A stretch of DNA of 64,000 bases from Ptiloglossa arizonensis (taxonomy: Eukaryota > Arthropoda > Insecta > Hymenoptera > Colletidae). Position numbers and translations under genes: made by a program. Under the pieces are notes generated by a model that saw nothing but the letters and a program-made list of their open reading frames with translations, had not been told where the DNA came from and did not search any database. Positions within the stretch are counted from its first letter, which is position 1. The number at the start of each line of letters is the position of its first letter. Shown here in pieces: positions 24,576 through 36,606 of this stretch. The stretch spans positions 5,828,001-5,892,000 of the forward strand of contig NC_135060.1 in the NCBI RefSeq assembly GCF_051014685.1, read 5' to 3'.

Positions 24576-27500
24576 ATGAGGAGTAGCTGTAAGAAGGAAG
24601 ATATTAAAGAAAAAGAAAGGACATTAAAGAAGGACGACACGAGGAAGAAATATGTCTTTTTTTCTGACCCAGATGTTATTGTTCAACGTGCAGAAGCATC
24701 AGGAGCAGTAAGTAATTTCAGCTGTTTTTTCTTTATGCTTTTTTTTTACACATTTTAAATATGATTAGTTTATGTTATATAATTTTAGGCAGCCCAAATT
24801 AAACAAGGTCTTCAATTTCAACAACAGCACGACTATATTGCCAAGCAAATATCTAAAGACAAATCTAATTTGTCAACTCAATTTGACTTGAAGGGCTTAG
24901 AAAACTTATTGTCATATCATCCTGTCCAACCTTATCCATTTACATTTATAAGTGCTGTAAAACGAAAACTTGCTTTAGATGTTAATTCCAAAGTCTGTAA
25001 AAAGATACATGATCCAAATAATAAAAATGCAGCTGATCCATTGGCTATGGTATTAAAATCCAATAGTTCTCAGAATTTGCATGAGATTGTACAAAAGATG
25101 GATTTCATAAGACCATTGAAAGTTCCAGATTTGAAAATTTCTGCAAAGAAATTAGACTTTGCTACTAGAGAAAATGCTACATCAAAAGAATTAATATCTC
25201 CAAAATTTGATGCACCTTCAACAGAACTTATTCATGAAAGAGCAGATAAGCCAACAAAGAGTTTTGAGCGAGTTCAAAGACGATTAGATTTTTCAACATC
25301 AGATATATCATCCATAATTACTAGTGAAATAGAGCCGCTGAAGGTGCCAAATATTTCTATATCCTCAAATTTGTCAAAGAAAAAAGAATACAGTAAAGAA
25401 AATTCTAGGGAGAAAGAAAATAGATCCAAGAGAGTTAGAAAAGATGATTCTTTGTACACAAAACAAGATGAAACAGGGCAAGACTTTTTTAAAAGATCTA
25501 GAAGTCCAAGACGTGTTTCTAGAAAAGATTTTTCTGATAATGTAAATGAAACTACATCAGCCATAAAATTAAAAAATTACAGATTACCATTTCATATGTC
25601 AAGAGAAAGTGATTTTGTTTTAACAAAACCAAAAACAAAAAATTTTGCTACATCTACTGCCAAAAAAGATAATGATAAAAGGCATAGGTCTACTAATACA
25701 CGATCTTTGAAATCAAGAGATACTTCTTTAGAATCTAAGAATAGAACTTCCAGTAATGAATCACTTTCGGAACGTTCCTCAAAATTACCAGACAAAATCA
25801 CAGTCAGAGAATCTAGAAATATGTTTGAAAACTTTGATTATAAATATAAAGATGATTTGCATACATTAAAACAAGCAGATGATCAAAAACACATATCTTC
25901 ATTGGAAAACAGGCAAATAAAGCAATATAAGGTAACATGTCAATCTCAGGGAAAATTAGGAAATATACTTTTTAAAGAGCAAACCAAGAGGGTATCTGAA
26001 AAAGTAAAACCCTCTACAAGTAAAATGGAAGGCAAAACATATGTTATGAACTCCAAGGAGTTTGAAGATAAGGAAAGTATAACAGATTCAAACACAAGTG
26101 TGAGAACTCGAAGTCCAAGTACTATTTCTACACAGCAGATAAAGAACAAAGATTTAGAAAAAGCTGTACAAAATATTAATGTTGTTAAATCAAATAGAAC
26201 TACTGATGATTCAAAATATACAGATAATTCATTACCACAATGTGCTAGTACAAATACAAAAGAAGAAGAAGAATCATTTACACAAAGCATTGCTACTACA
26301 ATCAAGCAATCGAGTAATAGTAATGAATCTAATTTAAATGATAGTGTCCTATCAGATGCAATATTAGATCCAAGAAGAATTTCTTTCAGAGATGAAAATC
26401 GAATGCAACAAGAAGAATTTTGTGATTTAGTAACACCAGAGATAAATCTTCTACCCCGATCTAAACGAAAAAGGCAAATTGTACAAAACAGTAATATAGA
26501 TGCCGATTCTAAGTGTTCTAAGTATAACACAGTTAAGATAGAACCCGAGAAAGAAGGCATTCCATTGGTAAGTACATATGAATATATAATACAGTATGCA
26601 TATTCTTTTCATTCATTTTATAAATATACTATAAAAATAACTATACAATTTTAGTTACATCCAACTGCTTTGCACATGCAGTTTCAAGCTGAGTTGCATC
26701 TTCTTGATTCCTTTAATGAGTCATTGAGACAGGTCATGGATGTTGAAAAGTGTTTATATAATGTTAAACAGGATCAAGAAAAAGAGTTACCATTGCAGCA
26801 TAGTCAAGCAACTGATCAAGGAAAATTACATTTCTCTAAATCAACAAATGAAAGGAATGTTGATGACATGGTGCACTGCAATGAAAGTAGTAAATTACAC
26901 AAACATATTACAACTGATAAAGGTATGGAATCAATATATTGTTTATGATGTGTAAAAATTATTAAGTATACAAAAAAATGAATAATATTGAAGTATTATT
27001 TCCAAATAATGTAGTGCACTATACAAGTCAGACTACAGTAAATGAGTTTGATAATCTACATAAAATAAATAAGCCAGTAGTTAAAGCAGTAGAAGTACAA
27101 ACTCAAACAGTAAATGATATGGCGACACAAACAGATATACGTTCAACTCGACGAAGTGTACAAAGTAGATGTCCAGAGATTTGTGGTATTCCATACGAAC
27201 GAGGATTTGTTGGAGACAGTGAGGTTCCTCATCTTTCTTTAGATTCAGCAGAACAATTTGAAGATTTAGATCAAATAGAAGAAATATCGTTACCTAGTAA
27301 ATTAAGAACAATGTCAGAAATAAGTTTACACGAAACTACATCATCTATACGAACAGAAACTGGAACCGAAATTAGTATATCTACTCGAGATATAACTTGT
27401 TCTTTTAATAAATGTTTAGATCTAGAAGTAAGTATAATCAATCAATTGAGATTTCTACATTGAAAAGGAACTTGAATTCAGTATTTTATTTATTTATAGT

Positions 27501-30500
27501 TTGCACAGTTAATAAAGGATGAAAAACAGAGATATGATAAAATTGAAATGTTGTTTAAATCTCGTGAAAAGACGTTAAACGATCGAACTAAGAAGTTAGT
27601 AAAATTAGAAGAACGGAAACGTGCATTAAAAGATACTGGTCAAGACAGTCGTGTTAGTTCTGTAAAAAAGAAGCAAAGAGCTTTACTTTTAAAATTACAA
27701 CAGGAAAAGGATGAGATGAGCAGGTATGTAACTTTTTATATAAAGTAAGTCATACAAAATTCCTTATCTAAAAATAAGTCAAAGATAAGGTAAAAACAGA
27801 TTGTACTATCCTTTTGATTCGTTTTTGCATAAGGAATCACCCGTTCTTTCTATTACAAGTTTAAACATATTATATGTATTAAAATATCTTTTTTGTCTGT
27901 AACTCTAAATAATCAACAAATTTAATATAAATTTCAGGTTGAAAGAGCTTCATAAAATTGCGAGCCAAGAACGTAAACTTATGTTACAAAAACAGAGGAA
28001 TATGTTTAATCCTCAAATGTCTACCAAAAATATTTTAACTAAATTAAAAAGAAGTGCGGATAGTCAGTCTCCAAGAAGATTATCTGGGCCAATGAAAGGT
28101 TATGATATAAGAAGTAATAGTTCTATGAGTTCTTTAGTTGATTCTGATAAGTCTCAGCATGATCGATCTCAGACAAATACACGCATGCAAATGTCGGAAA
28201 ATGAATTGCATTTCTCTAAGTTGGATCTACCAAAAAGTAATAAATTTACGAATTTTGTCGAAGAGCCTAACACGTCGTTCTTAAGATTTGATAAACCTAA
28301 TGAAACTATTCAAGGTAATATGTCTCAAGAAAAGTGTCCTTACAAACCGCAAAAAGATGGGAACAAATCAAAGTATGAAGTAAAATCAAGGAAATTTGAG
28401 GAAAAAATGCCTAGAGCAGATAACTTAAGATTAAAATCGCATCAACATTCTGTTGATCCAAAATTGATATCAGGTCGTTCCATGAGTGTATCTGGGAAAT
28501 ATTATTTTGAAAAAGAAAAATCTCCTGATGTTTCAGAATTATTGGAACAGAATTTAAATAATTCTATTCCTGAACACACTAAATCAGAATCTGATACTTT
28601 AGTAGAAGAACTATCTAAGAAGTCAAAGACTTCTCATATGGCAGACAATCATTTTCAAAGTATGGTATCACCAAGGGAAAGAGAATCTCTATCAAAAGTT
28701 ACAGCTATGAATAATGAAACTGTTCCAGAAGAAATAAGTTCTGTTAGTCAAGACACTGTATCAAAGACCTCAAAATCATCCCAAGTCTCTGAAGATATTT
28801 TACAGACACATTCAAAAAGTTCTAAAAGAAGTAATAAATCAATTCCAACTGATATGTCTAAAAAAACTCAATACAGTTCCGAATCTAAATCAAATTTTAA
28901 GCGCAGGACTTCAAAATGTCAAAAAAGTAAATCATCATCTAGCATACTTACAGAGAACATATTACGATCCAAGTCCAATTCCCAGATGTCGGAAGAATTT
29001 ATTAAACATCACAATAAACGGACAAGAATGGAAAAGGAATTTATTCAGTCTGATAAAAATGATGAAAATGCAATTTTAGACAATGTGGATCATGATGAAA
29101 GTCAAAGTTTTTTGCAAACTTTGACTAGACATTCCAAACCTACAAAGGATAAAAACTTTAAATTATTGACTGATAGAATAGATGATTATGAGAGTAAAGA
29201 GAATATATTATGTCAGAAAATATTTGACAAAAGTGTAGAAGCTTATGAGAATTCCTTTCATAGTCAAGATAAGAGTACACACACTCTGGACAATATGTCT
29301 ATAAAGTCTCAAATTAGTAATTTTGCTGTTTCTCATCATAGTTCTGGAGACAGTGACAGAAATTACTCGAAATCTGTGGTTGTCAGGTCACAAGATCATA
29401 ATTTAAAAACTTCAAAGAAACTTGAACAGTAAGTACATAAATGGTTTTCTGTTAATTTATATTTTATTCAGATTATTCACTATTATAATTTTATAAAATT
29501 GTTTTTGATATATATTAATATTTGAGATAAATTAATAATATTGCGAATCACTGCAGACGTGTGTAAGAAGTCTAATAATAAACTATGTATTCACACCATG
29601 AAGTGAAGCATTGTAAAAATAGACTCTGCACCGGCGATCTGCATTCCACTGTTATTGCGGTATTCCACTGTAGTAAAGAGTATCTGGTTCTATTATTACA
29701 ATTAAGCAATTTTTTTAAATAATTTCAAATTTGTATGGTTTCCACGTTAATTTGTTTACAATTATTTATATATTATGGAAAGTGTATTTGTGTTATCAGA
29801 CGTGATTACGTTGTTTAGAATTTTGAATGCACGCGAAGCTGCACTTACATCGCGGAAGAACTGTGTAGAAGAGTGGATGGCTTGGCATACAAAACTAAGA
29901 ACAGAAGAAGATCGTGTTGCACGAATGGAACAAGCTGCACTTAAACTTGTAACTACAACATCTAATGTTTTTTCTCAACAAGGTAAATTTAATGTTATCT
30001 ACTTAGTATATAAATTAGTCTTTATTTGCAATGAATTCTTGTTTAAAACTTTTGTTAACTCTGATAACTATCAGAGAGAAGTGTGTGTCCCTTTATAGAT
30101 ACTACTGTCTCATCCGATACAAGTGATATTGAGGGAAGAATAGAATTACTTACTGAAAAATTGGCAGAACGGCGATTAGAAATGTCACGCTTGAAAAGGG
30201 AAGCCAGGAAGCAGACAAAACAAAAGCTTCGAGCACTAGAAGCTAATTTGTTAAACCAAATTAAGGTATTTAATAAAATGACTTCTTAATAATACTTTTT
30301 GAATGTTGTGTGTACTAAATAAATTCTTGTTTGTAAATAGAAATATGATACGACCATTCATGAGATGCGTAGAAAGCTGGAATCGAAAAAGGGAACAAGT
30401 AAAGACAGTGATAAATTAGCAATAGAGTCAAAATCATTAGCAGATTTTAAAGTACCTGAAATTCCTCTGAAGAGAATTCAAGATATATTTAAAAATAGCG

Positions 30501-33500
30501 ACTTATTAAGGTCGAGATCAGAGTCTGATTTGTTATGTACGAAAAGGCCAACAAAAGATCCTATGAAAACTGTTAATTTATTGCGAAATGAGAACATTGA
30601 AATTGAATGTGATAAAAGTTATTTGGAGAAAGTACCCAAGTCCTCTAGACATATAAAAACTTCAGAACAATTAAGCTCGGCGAGAGTGGGTACTATTAAT
30701 TACAGTATTGAAACTATACTTGATGAGAGTATAGCAGAACAAATTGAATCTGATAAGCTTGGTTCAATATCATCAGTCACTTCTGATGATGTTCGATCTG
30801 ACAAACATATTCCTTATGGAAGTAAAATATACCTGGATGAAATGCAAAATAGACAAATTCTAACAGAAAGAAAAAGGTCTAGTATCTCGGAAGATGTTAA
30901 AACTGAAATTAGCGCAGCAAAATCTGAAGAAGATATACTTACACAATCGGAAACAAAATTTTCTAAAAATGAAACTTCTACTCAATCTAACTTAAGAGAA
31001 TATAAATCAGACTTTGATACGGCCTCCGAGCAATCTCGAGCAAAAAGTATCTCATCGCAATCTGATGCTGACAAAGTACAAGATTCAGAGTATTTACGTA
31101 TTTCTTCAGAAAAATCAAACATTGAAGGTTCTAAAGCTGAAATTAATATGGGAACTGCCAATGAAATGCTCGATGTGTCTCGAAAGTTAGACTTCTTACG
31201 TTTAAATAACAAGAATTTGTACGAAGACATAAGTTCCCTTGAGAATGAACTCAAAATACTTTCGGAAATGATGTCGCGTTTCAGTAAAAAGTCAACCGAA
31301 GAGTCAAAACATAATGAAGAAAGCACTTCAAAAGATATATCGGAAATTTTTTTGAAATCTGACAAAAACAATGAAATTCACGATATGGCAATTATGAAAA
31401 AGAACAAAAATCTGGAATTAAAACAAAAACAGACTGATTCTGATATTTCACAGTATTTGACAAGTGGCGCAAAATTAAAATCAGTTAGTCAATTTAATGA
31501 CAGTAAAAATATAGTAGAAGAAGTTGATAATGTCGTATCTGTTATAATGCCACAAGATGATATGTCGCTTTTGAAATCGAATCAAGAAATTGATTATAAA
31601 GCAAGAAGTAAGGAGATTTTAAATGAGATTGAAAAATCAATAATATCAGAGCATATTAAAGCTACTGAGAATGATTTAAATCGATCAAATATATTAATTG
31701 AGAGCAACAAATCAAGCATATATGAAAGAAATGGTAAAATATCAATTGATGCTTCTGTAGAAACTTGTATGAAATCTTTATCTGAAATTTATTCAAAATC
31801 CATACAGGATAAAGAAAGCATAAATACAATAGGAAATGCATCCGAAGTAGTGTATACTTCTCAAGAAGATATAAATATTGAAGAAAGTTTCATTCAATCG
31901 CATAGCTTAGAAAGTCATAAATCTTTAGAATCAAATAAAGACTCTTTAATGCTTTCAGAAAAATCTAATGTACTTGAAAAAGATAAATCAAAATTAATAA
32001 ATAATGTAATTAGTGTGCAAAATCAATCAGAACACAGTAACATAATTTCTCAACAAGTTCCACAGAATATCACAAAGCAGATAGCAGTTGTAGAATGTGT
32101 AATTGAATTATCAAAGAAACAAGTTTCTCCACAATCTTTGAGTCCAATTGGAAAACCTGGTGAAATCAAAGAAGTAATAGGTTATATAAAAAATGATGAA
32201 GAACAAACCAAAAGTATTGTATATTCAGCTTCAAAAGCAGATCGTTTTGAATTAATAACAGATAAACATAAAACAGAATTCAGAGATGATAATAAAGCAG
32301 AAAATAAATCCTTTATCAAAGGTGAAGTTGCTGAATTTAAAGAAATTTCCCCAAAATCTATTCGAATATCTAAACAGAATATATATGATCATTCTGCAAG
32401 TTTCATTGAAAAAGAAATTAGCAAAGATGAAAACCATTTAAGAACAAGTTCCGTGGATAGAACTTCATTTGATAAAGATGATTGGACTGCATCTGATTCA
32501 TTTGATATTCAGCAGAATATTACTAATGCTGAATGGGAAAAATCGCAAAATCAGAATTTAAAATTATCTAATGATGATTCATATAATTTCTTAGATACAA
32601 AAGATTTATCTAACTCAATTGATAATTCTAAAAATCAAGATCTTGAAGGAAATATAAGCAGTGATATAGACAATGTGTCCTTATTTGTTCCAAAATGTGA
32701 ATCTACAAATATTGATATATATGGAATTAAATTTAATGAAACAGTACCAGATTATCACACTGAAAAGACTAATAATAAAATTAGTGATATATTGGATATA
32801 ATTACTGCAGACAATAATAAAGAGCAAAATCAAGAAGAAACTGTGCATACTATTGAAACTGACGATTTTCAGAAGGCCATTTATGATTCTGTAACTAAAA
32901 TATTGGATAAAGTTGAAAAGAGTATTGATAATAGTTCAATAAAAGAGAAACTAGGGAACCATTCGGAAATTAGGGAAAATAAAAGTGAAATAGAAACAGT
33001 AGTAAATGAGGGGTGTACATTAATTTCAAATAGTTCTTACTTAAAAGACAATTCAAAGAAGGTGAATGAAATAGAATTTAATGAAAATAAAGAAACTATT
33101 TTTCTGGATGCCAATAATGATAAGAATACTAAAGAAGGCATAATAACGTCTATTAAACTTCATACTGAGCCTGTTATAGATGTTAACTTACATATTCAAA
33201 TTAAAGATGATGATGATACATATCATGTTGAAACGCCATCACAGGAAGTTGTAATAACAGAATTGGAACCAGGAAGTATGGAAGATGACATTTTATCGGA
33301 ACTTGAAATTGATGCTAAAGTAGAATTTGCAGAAGAGGAACCTGCAGAAACGAATAACTTCGAAAACAAAACAGAAACAGAAGTAAAAGTAATTCAAGAA
33401 GAAGTATCATTAGAACCTATAGTAGAACAAGATAGTTCTGATGGTGAACAGCTTGATAATTTAATAGAAATAACTGAAAGTGGATTAGATACTATAGAAA

Positions 33501-36223
33501 AGCAGGTTTCTGTTACTGAATCAGAATTAATATCAAATGATAAAATAGACGTTCAAACTATTCTAGACAGTAAACTAGAGAGACAGAAGAATGGAAACAA
33601 TTCTGAATTTGTAGATAATCTAAAAATAGTAGGAAATTCTGAAGAAATTATATCTAATGCACCTACTGATGTACTGAATAAAACATTTAACATTTTGAAA
33701 GATCCAGAATATGAAGATATCTCGGAGGAGAGTCTTGAAGTTTCTGAAATTTTTGATAAAAGTGAAGTTCAGAAGACTGTTTTCGTACAAAAGACATCCT
33801 CTATACCAGAAAGATATGAAGCGGTACAAAAATCAGAGGAGGTATTGCGAATACTCGATGAAATCACACAGAAATCTTCAACAAATTCCGAGCTTAGCAG
33901 AGAGCAATTTCAAAACAATAAGCACATTTATGAATACAATGAAAAGTTACAAACAGAGATTTCTAATAAAGATGATATTGTATTTTTGAAAGATAATGAT
34001 ATGGAAGATATCCACAAAAAGAATGAGCAATTATTAGGAAATAGTTTGGAAAGTCAAACATCTAAAACTGTAGCAGCAGAAGAGGAAAATAATTCTGTGC
34101 AATTGATTGTTAGCTTAAATGATAGAGAAGACAAAGAAAAACGGGAGCAAGATGCATCATCTGAATCAAGTGATGGCAGAGATACGCCAAAAGGTGTGTC
34201 AGAAATTGAAATGGACTCTCCAAGAGATTCCAATGATTCGAGATTAGACATTGATGTGTTAAATGATGATTTACTAAATAACACAAATGCGGAAAACCAA
34301 AATATTGATTCAAAGAATATATACCATGCTACTCCCATTGTTGCTACATCTGAAAAAGATATAGAAGTCATGATAGACAAGTTAAAAGGTACATTCTTTA
34401 TTTTTGTACAATATTAATTTTTATTTTATTATAAAATTAAGGGTAAACAACACGCAGTTTTGATACAATTCAAATTGAGTTTATTAAGATATATTTTTAG
34501 ATATCTATTTCACAATTTAATTGATTCAGTGATTTTCTTATATTTTGTAAATATTTTTTTAATTTTTAAAACTGTTTATGTTTAATGAGTGTGTGTAAAT
34601 TTAGAATTATTAAGTTATTGAGTTTTAAATAATGCTATTAGTGTTGAATAGATATTTAAAAGCATAAATCTTATAAACTGCAGCTGATTAAATTTAAGTT
34701 GATTTTACCCTATATCAGTTATGTAATTTTGAGTATCGAAGATTACACTATATGTACATATATATTACATACATTACAGAGACACGTTCTGATTTTTATA
34801 ATGGCTGTGTATTCTTGTGCAAAGCATTGCCTCGTATAGCCATGTATTGTTTATTTTCAGAATAGCAAAGTCGAGATAATAATTACTTAAAGGTAATACA
34901 ACACGAAACTTTGAATGAAATGAACATTGACTTGTTTTTTTTTTTTTTTTTTTTTTTCTCTATAAAAATCAGTGTCGCATGAGTGCTTGATCTTTAATTA
35001 TTAATTTCTGTATGCACAAGGAAAGCCTGTAAATATTGTGCAACACAACACATACGTAAAATACTTTATCTTCTGTTTACTTTTAAGTACTTTCAGAAAT
35101 TATTATCATCTGAAATTTTTACTTGGAATGTCCAACTCATCACAGCTTTATAATATTTTATTAATGCATTGAAAAAATTTTGTTATCTATATTTGGACTT
35201 TTTATTTTAATTTTCGAAGCACCTAATCAAAGTAAACTGTGAACTCATAGTGTAATGTAAAGATTCGTGTTGCTTTTCCTGGACAAATTGTTGTAAAGCA
35301 TTCTACAGATCCATATTGATTCACATTTTTATTTACACAGCATCGTTGGAACAACCTGGTTTGGTAGTTGCAGAACTGGAAGCAAAACTGCTTCGCATTG
35401 AACAGCTTCAAATTGAGTTAGAGGTATGAATGAATTTTGTTGTTATTTTTTCTAATGTAAAAGTTGTGTTGTAATATGTATATTATTTTCTGAATAGATT
35501 AAGAAATTGGAAGCAGAAGAAGTATCTTACTATGTCAGAGAAATACCTAATAAACCACCACCTCCCTACACACCACCTGGTGGTGGTGGACGAATTTCGG
35601 TATCACTTGGTTCACCTTCTCCTCCACCAGCTGTGATTCCCTCAAATATAGAAGAATTAACAGCATTCACTGAAAAAGCTACAACGCTAATATTTAGAGC
35701 TAGGGAGGCTGGAGAAGATATTATGAGTTTAGAAGCTCCTCCCGAGATCTGCGAGTTAACCAAAGAAAACGATGAGACTGTAAAGAAGGATAGAAGAATT
35801 TACAATACATTCCTCTTCGACTTGTGTAAGGAAACGATTGCTGAAGTTTATCAAGCTGAGTATGAGAAACCAGGTCCAAGTTGGACAAAACCAAATGTAA
35901 AAACAAAACCTACGATGAAAATTCCGAAATCTGTAGAAGAACTTAACGAATATGTTAACAAAGAAGTAGCTACATTGTTTGGTTTCAAAACGAAATTGCA
36001 ACGGGAAAATATGGTAATGCGTTGGAGTAGAAAACGAAGAGATAGAGTCGATGAATTACTGGCTAGAGAGGCCCAGGCTGAAGAGGATGAGTGGACCAAA
36101 TTTCATCACGATGAACTCGCGGTAAAAAATGGTCTTACTGTAGCAATATTGGATACCCTGCTAATGGAAACTGTGAACGTAGTTAAAGTGGCGTATGCGA
36201 AGAAAAGGAAAGTAATGGTTTAA
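24576..36223 (+). CDS. CEP350: CEP350-like centrosome-associated protein (complete)
   Basis: Eleven exons: 24576-24707, 24789-26567, 26655-26922, 26994-27427, 27500-27723, 27938-29428, 29819-29982, 30099-30265, 30341-34388, 35341-35423 and 35498-36223. Their sum is 9516 nt, exactly divisible by three, giving 3171 aa (human CEP350 is about 3100). Most of the protein is disordered, rich in Ser, Lys, Glu and Asn, with one 4-kb exon. Coiled-coil segments lie in exons 5-6 (KLVKLEERKRALKDT, KKKQRALLLKLQQEKDEM), exon 7 (CVEEWMAWHTKLRTEEDRV) and exon 8 (LTEKLAERRLEMSRLKREA). A proline hinge (PPPPYTPPGGGG) precedes the conserved C-terminal domain. That domain runs FTEKATTLIFRAREAGEDIM, FLFDLCKETIAEVYQAEY, VEELNEYVNKEVATLFGF, WSRKRRDRVDELLAREA, and ends with LDTLLMETVNVVKVAY. 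In vertebrates CEP350 anchors FOP/FGFR1OP and microtubules at the centrosome and acts in centriole stability and ciliogenesis; the role here is inferred. I see no CAP-Gly domain. The intron 26923-26993 was chosen over a 44-nt alternative with the same phase. Confidence 0.88.
34936..34958 (+). repeat. Poly-T run in CEP350 intron 9
   Basis: A run of about 23 T lies in the 952-bp intron 34389-35340, otherwise AT-rich DNA with nothing recognisable. It is the largest CEP350 intron. Confidence 0.85.
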
Positions 36224-36229
36224 TTTTAT

Positions 36230-36235
36230 AATAAA
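36230..36235 (+). terminator. Polyadenylation signal AATAAA, 6 nt after the CEP350 stop
   Basis: AATAAA begins seven bases after the last base of the TAA stop codon. If used, it gives a very short 3' untranslated region ending before the adjacent MITE. Otherwise the MITE would be transcribed as part of a longer tail. Confidence 0.45.
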
Positions 36236-36305
36236 GCTATCGTGATCGAGTTACCGATACATGAATTACGTCACAATATGATTATTTGTTACGGGAAACG
36301 GTACA

Positions 36306-36606
36306 CAGTAGAACCTCGATAATTGTAGGGAAACGGGACTGAAAATTCCTGGAAGTACTGAAATTCATACAATTATCGAGGTAATCTATCCAATAAGAAG
36401 AAATCCCACTTACACAATATATCTCTACTACCAATAGTCCATACTTGAAATATCGTGTAATTATTGGTCTCTTATCAGCACTTGTTTTTTGTCTCAAACA
36501 GTCTAAACAGTAGTAGCAATACTTGTTGCTAAGTGACCGTACCTTCAGCTTGTCAACACAATCTACGAACAAGGTTCGCATGCAAATATGTATCGAGGTT
36601 CTACTG
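36306..36606. mobile_element. Pogo/Tigger-like (Tc1-mariner superfamily) MITE
   Basis: The left end is CAGTAGAACCTCGATAAT; the right end is the matching inverted ATCGAGGTTCTACTG, followed by TA. Length is 301 bp with no transposase frame. CAGTAGAACCTCGAT termini with TA target sites are typical of pogo/Tigger elements, so this is probably a non-autonomous derivative. A second internal copy of the terminal word in inverse orientation (ACAATTATCGAGGT, about 36368-36382) makes the left end itself a hairpin. The left flank reads TACA rather than TA, so the target-site duplication is imperfect. Confidence 0.7.

Noticed and set aside
25946..26560. 204-codon minus-strand frame
   Set aside because: It is the antisense shadow of CEP350 exon 2; its Leu/Ser/Phe-rich product mirrors the Glu/Lys/Ser-rich sense strand.
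26923..26966. 44-nt intron as the junction between CEP350 exons 3 and 4
   Set aside because: It has matching phase but is shorter than typical insect introns and has a weak acceptor; the 71-nt alternative ending at 26993 fits better.
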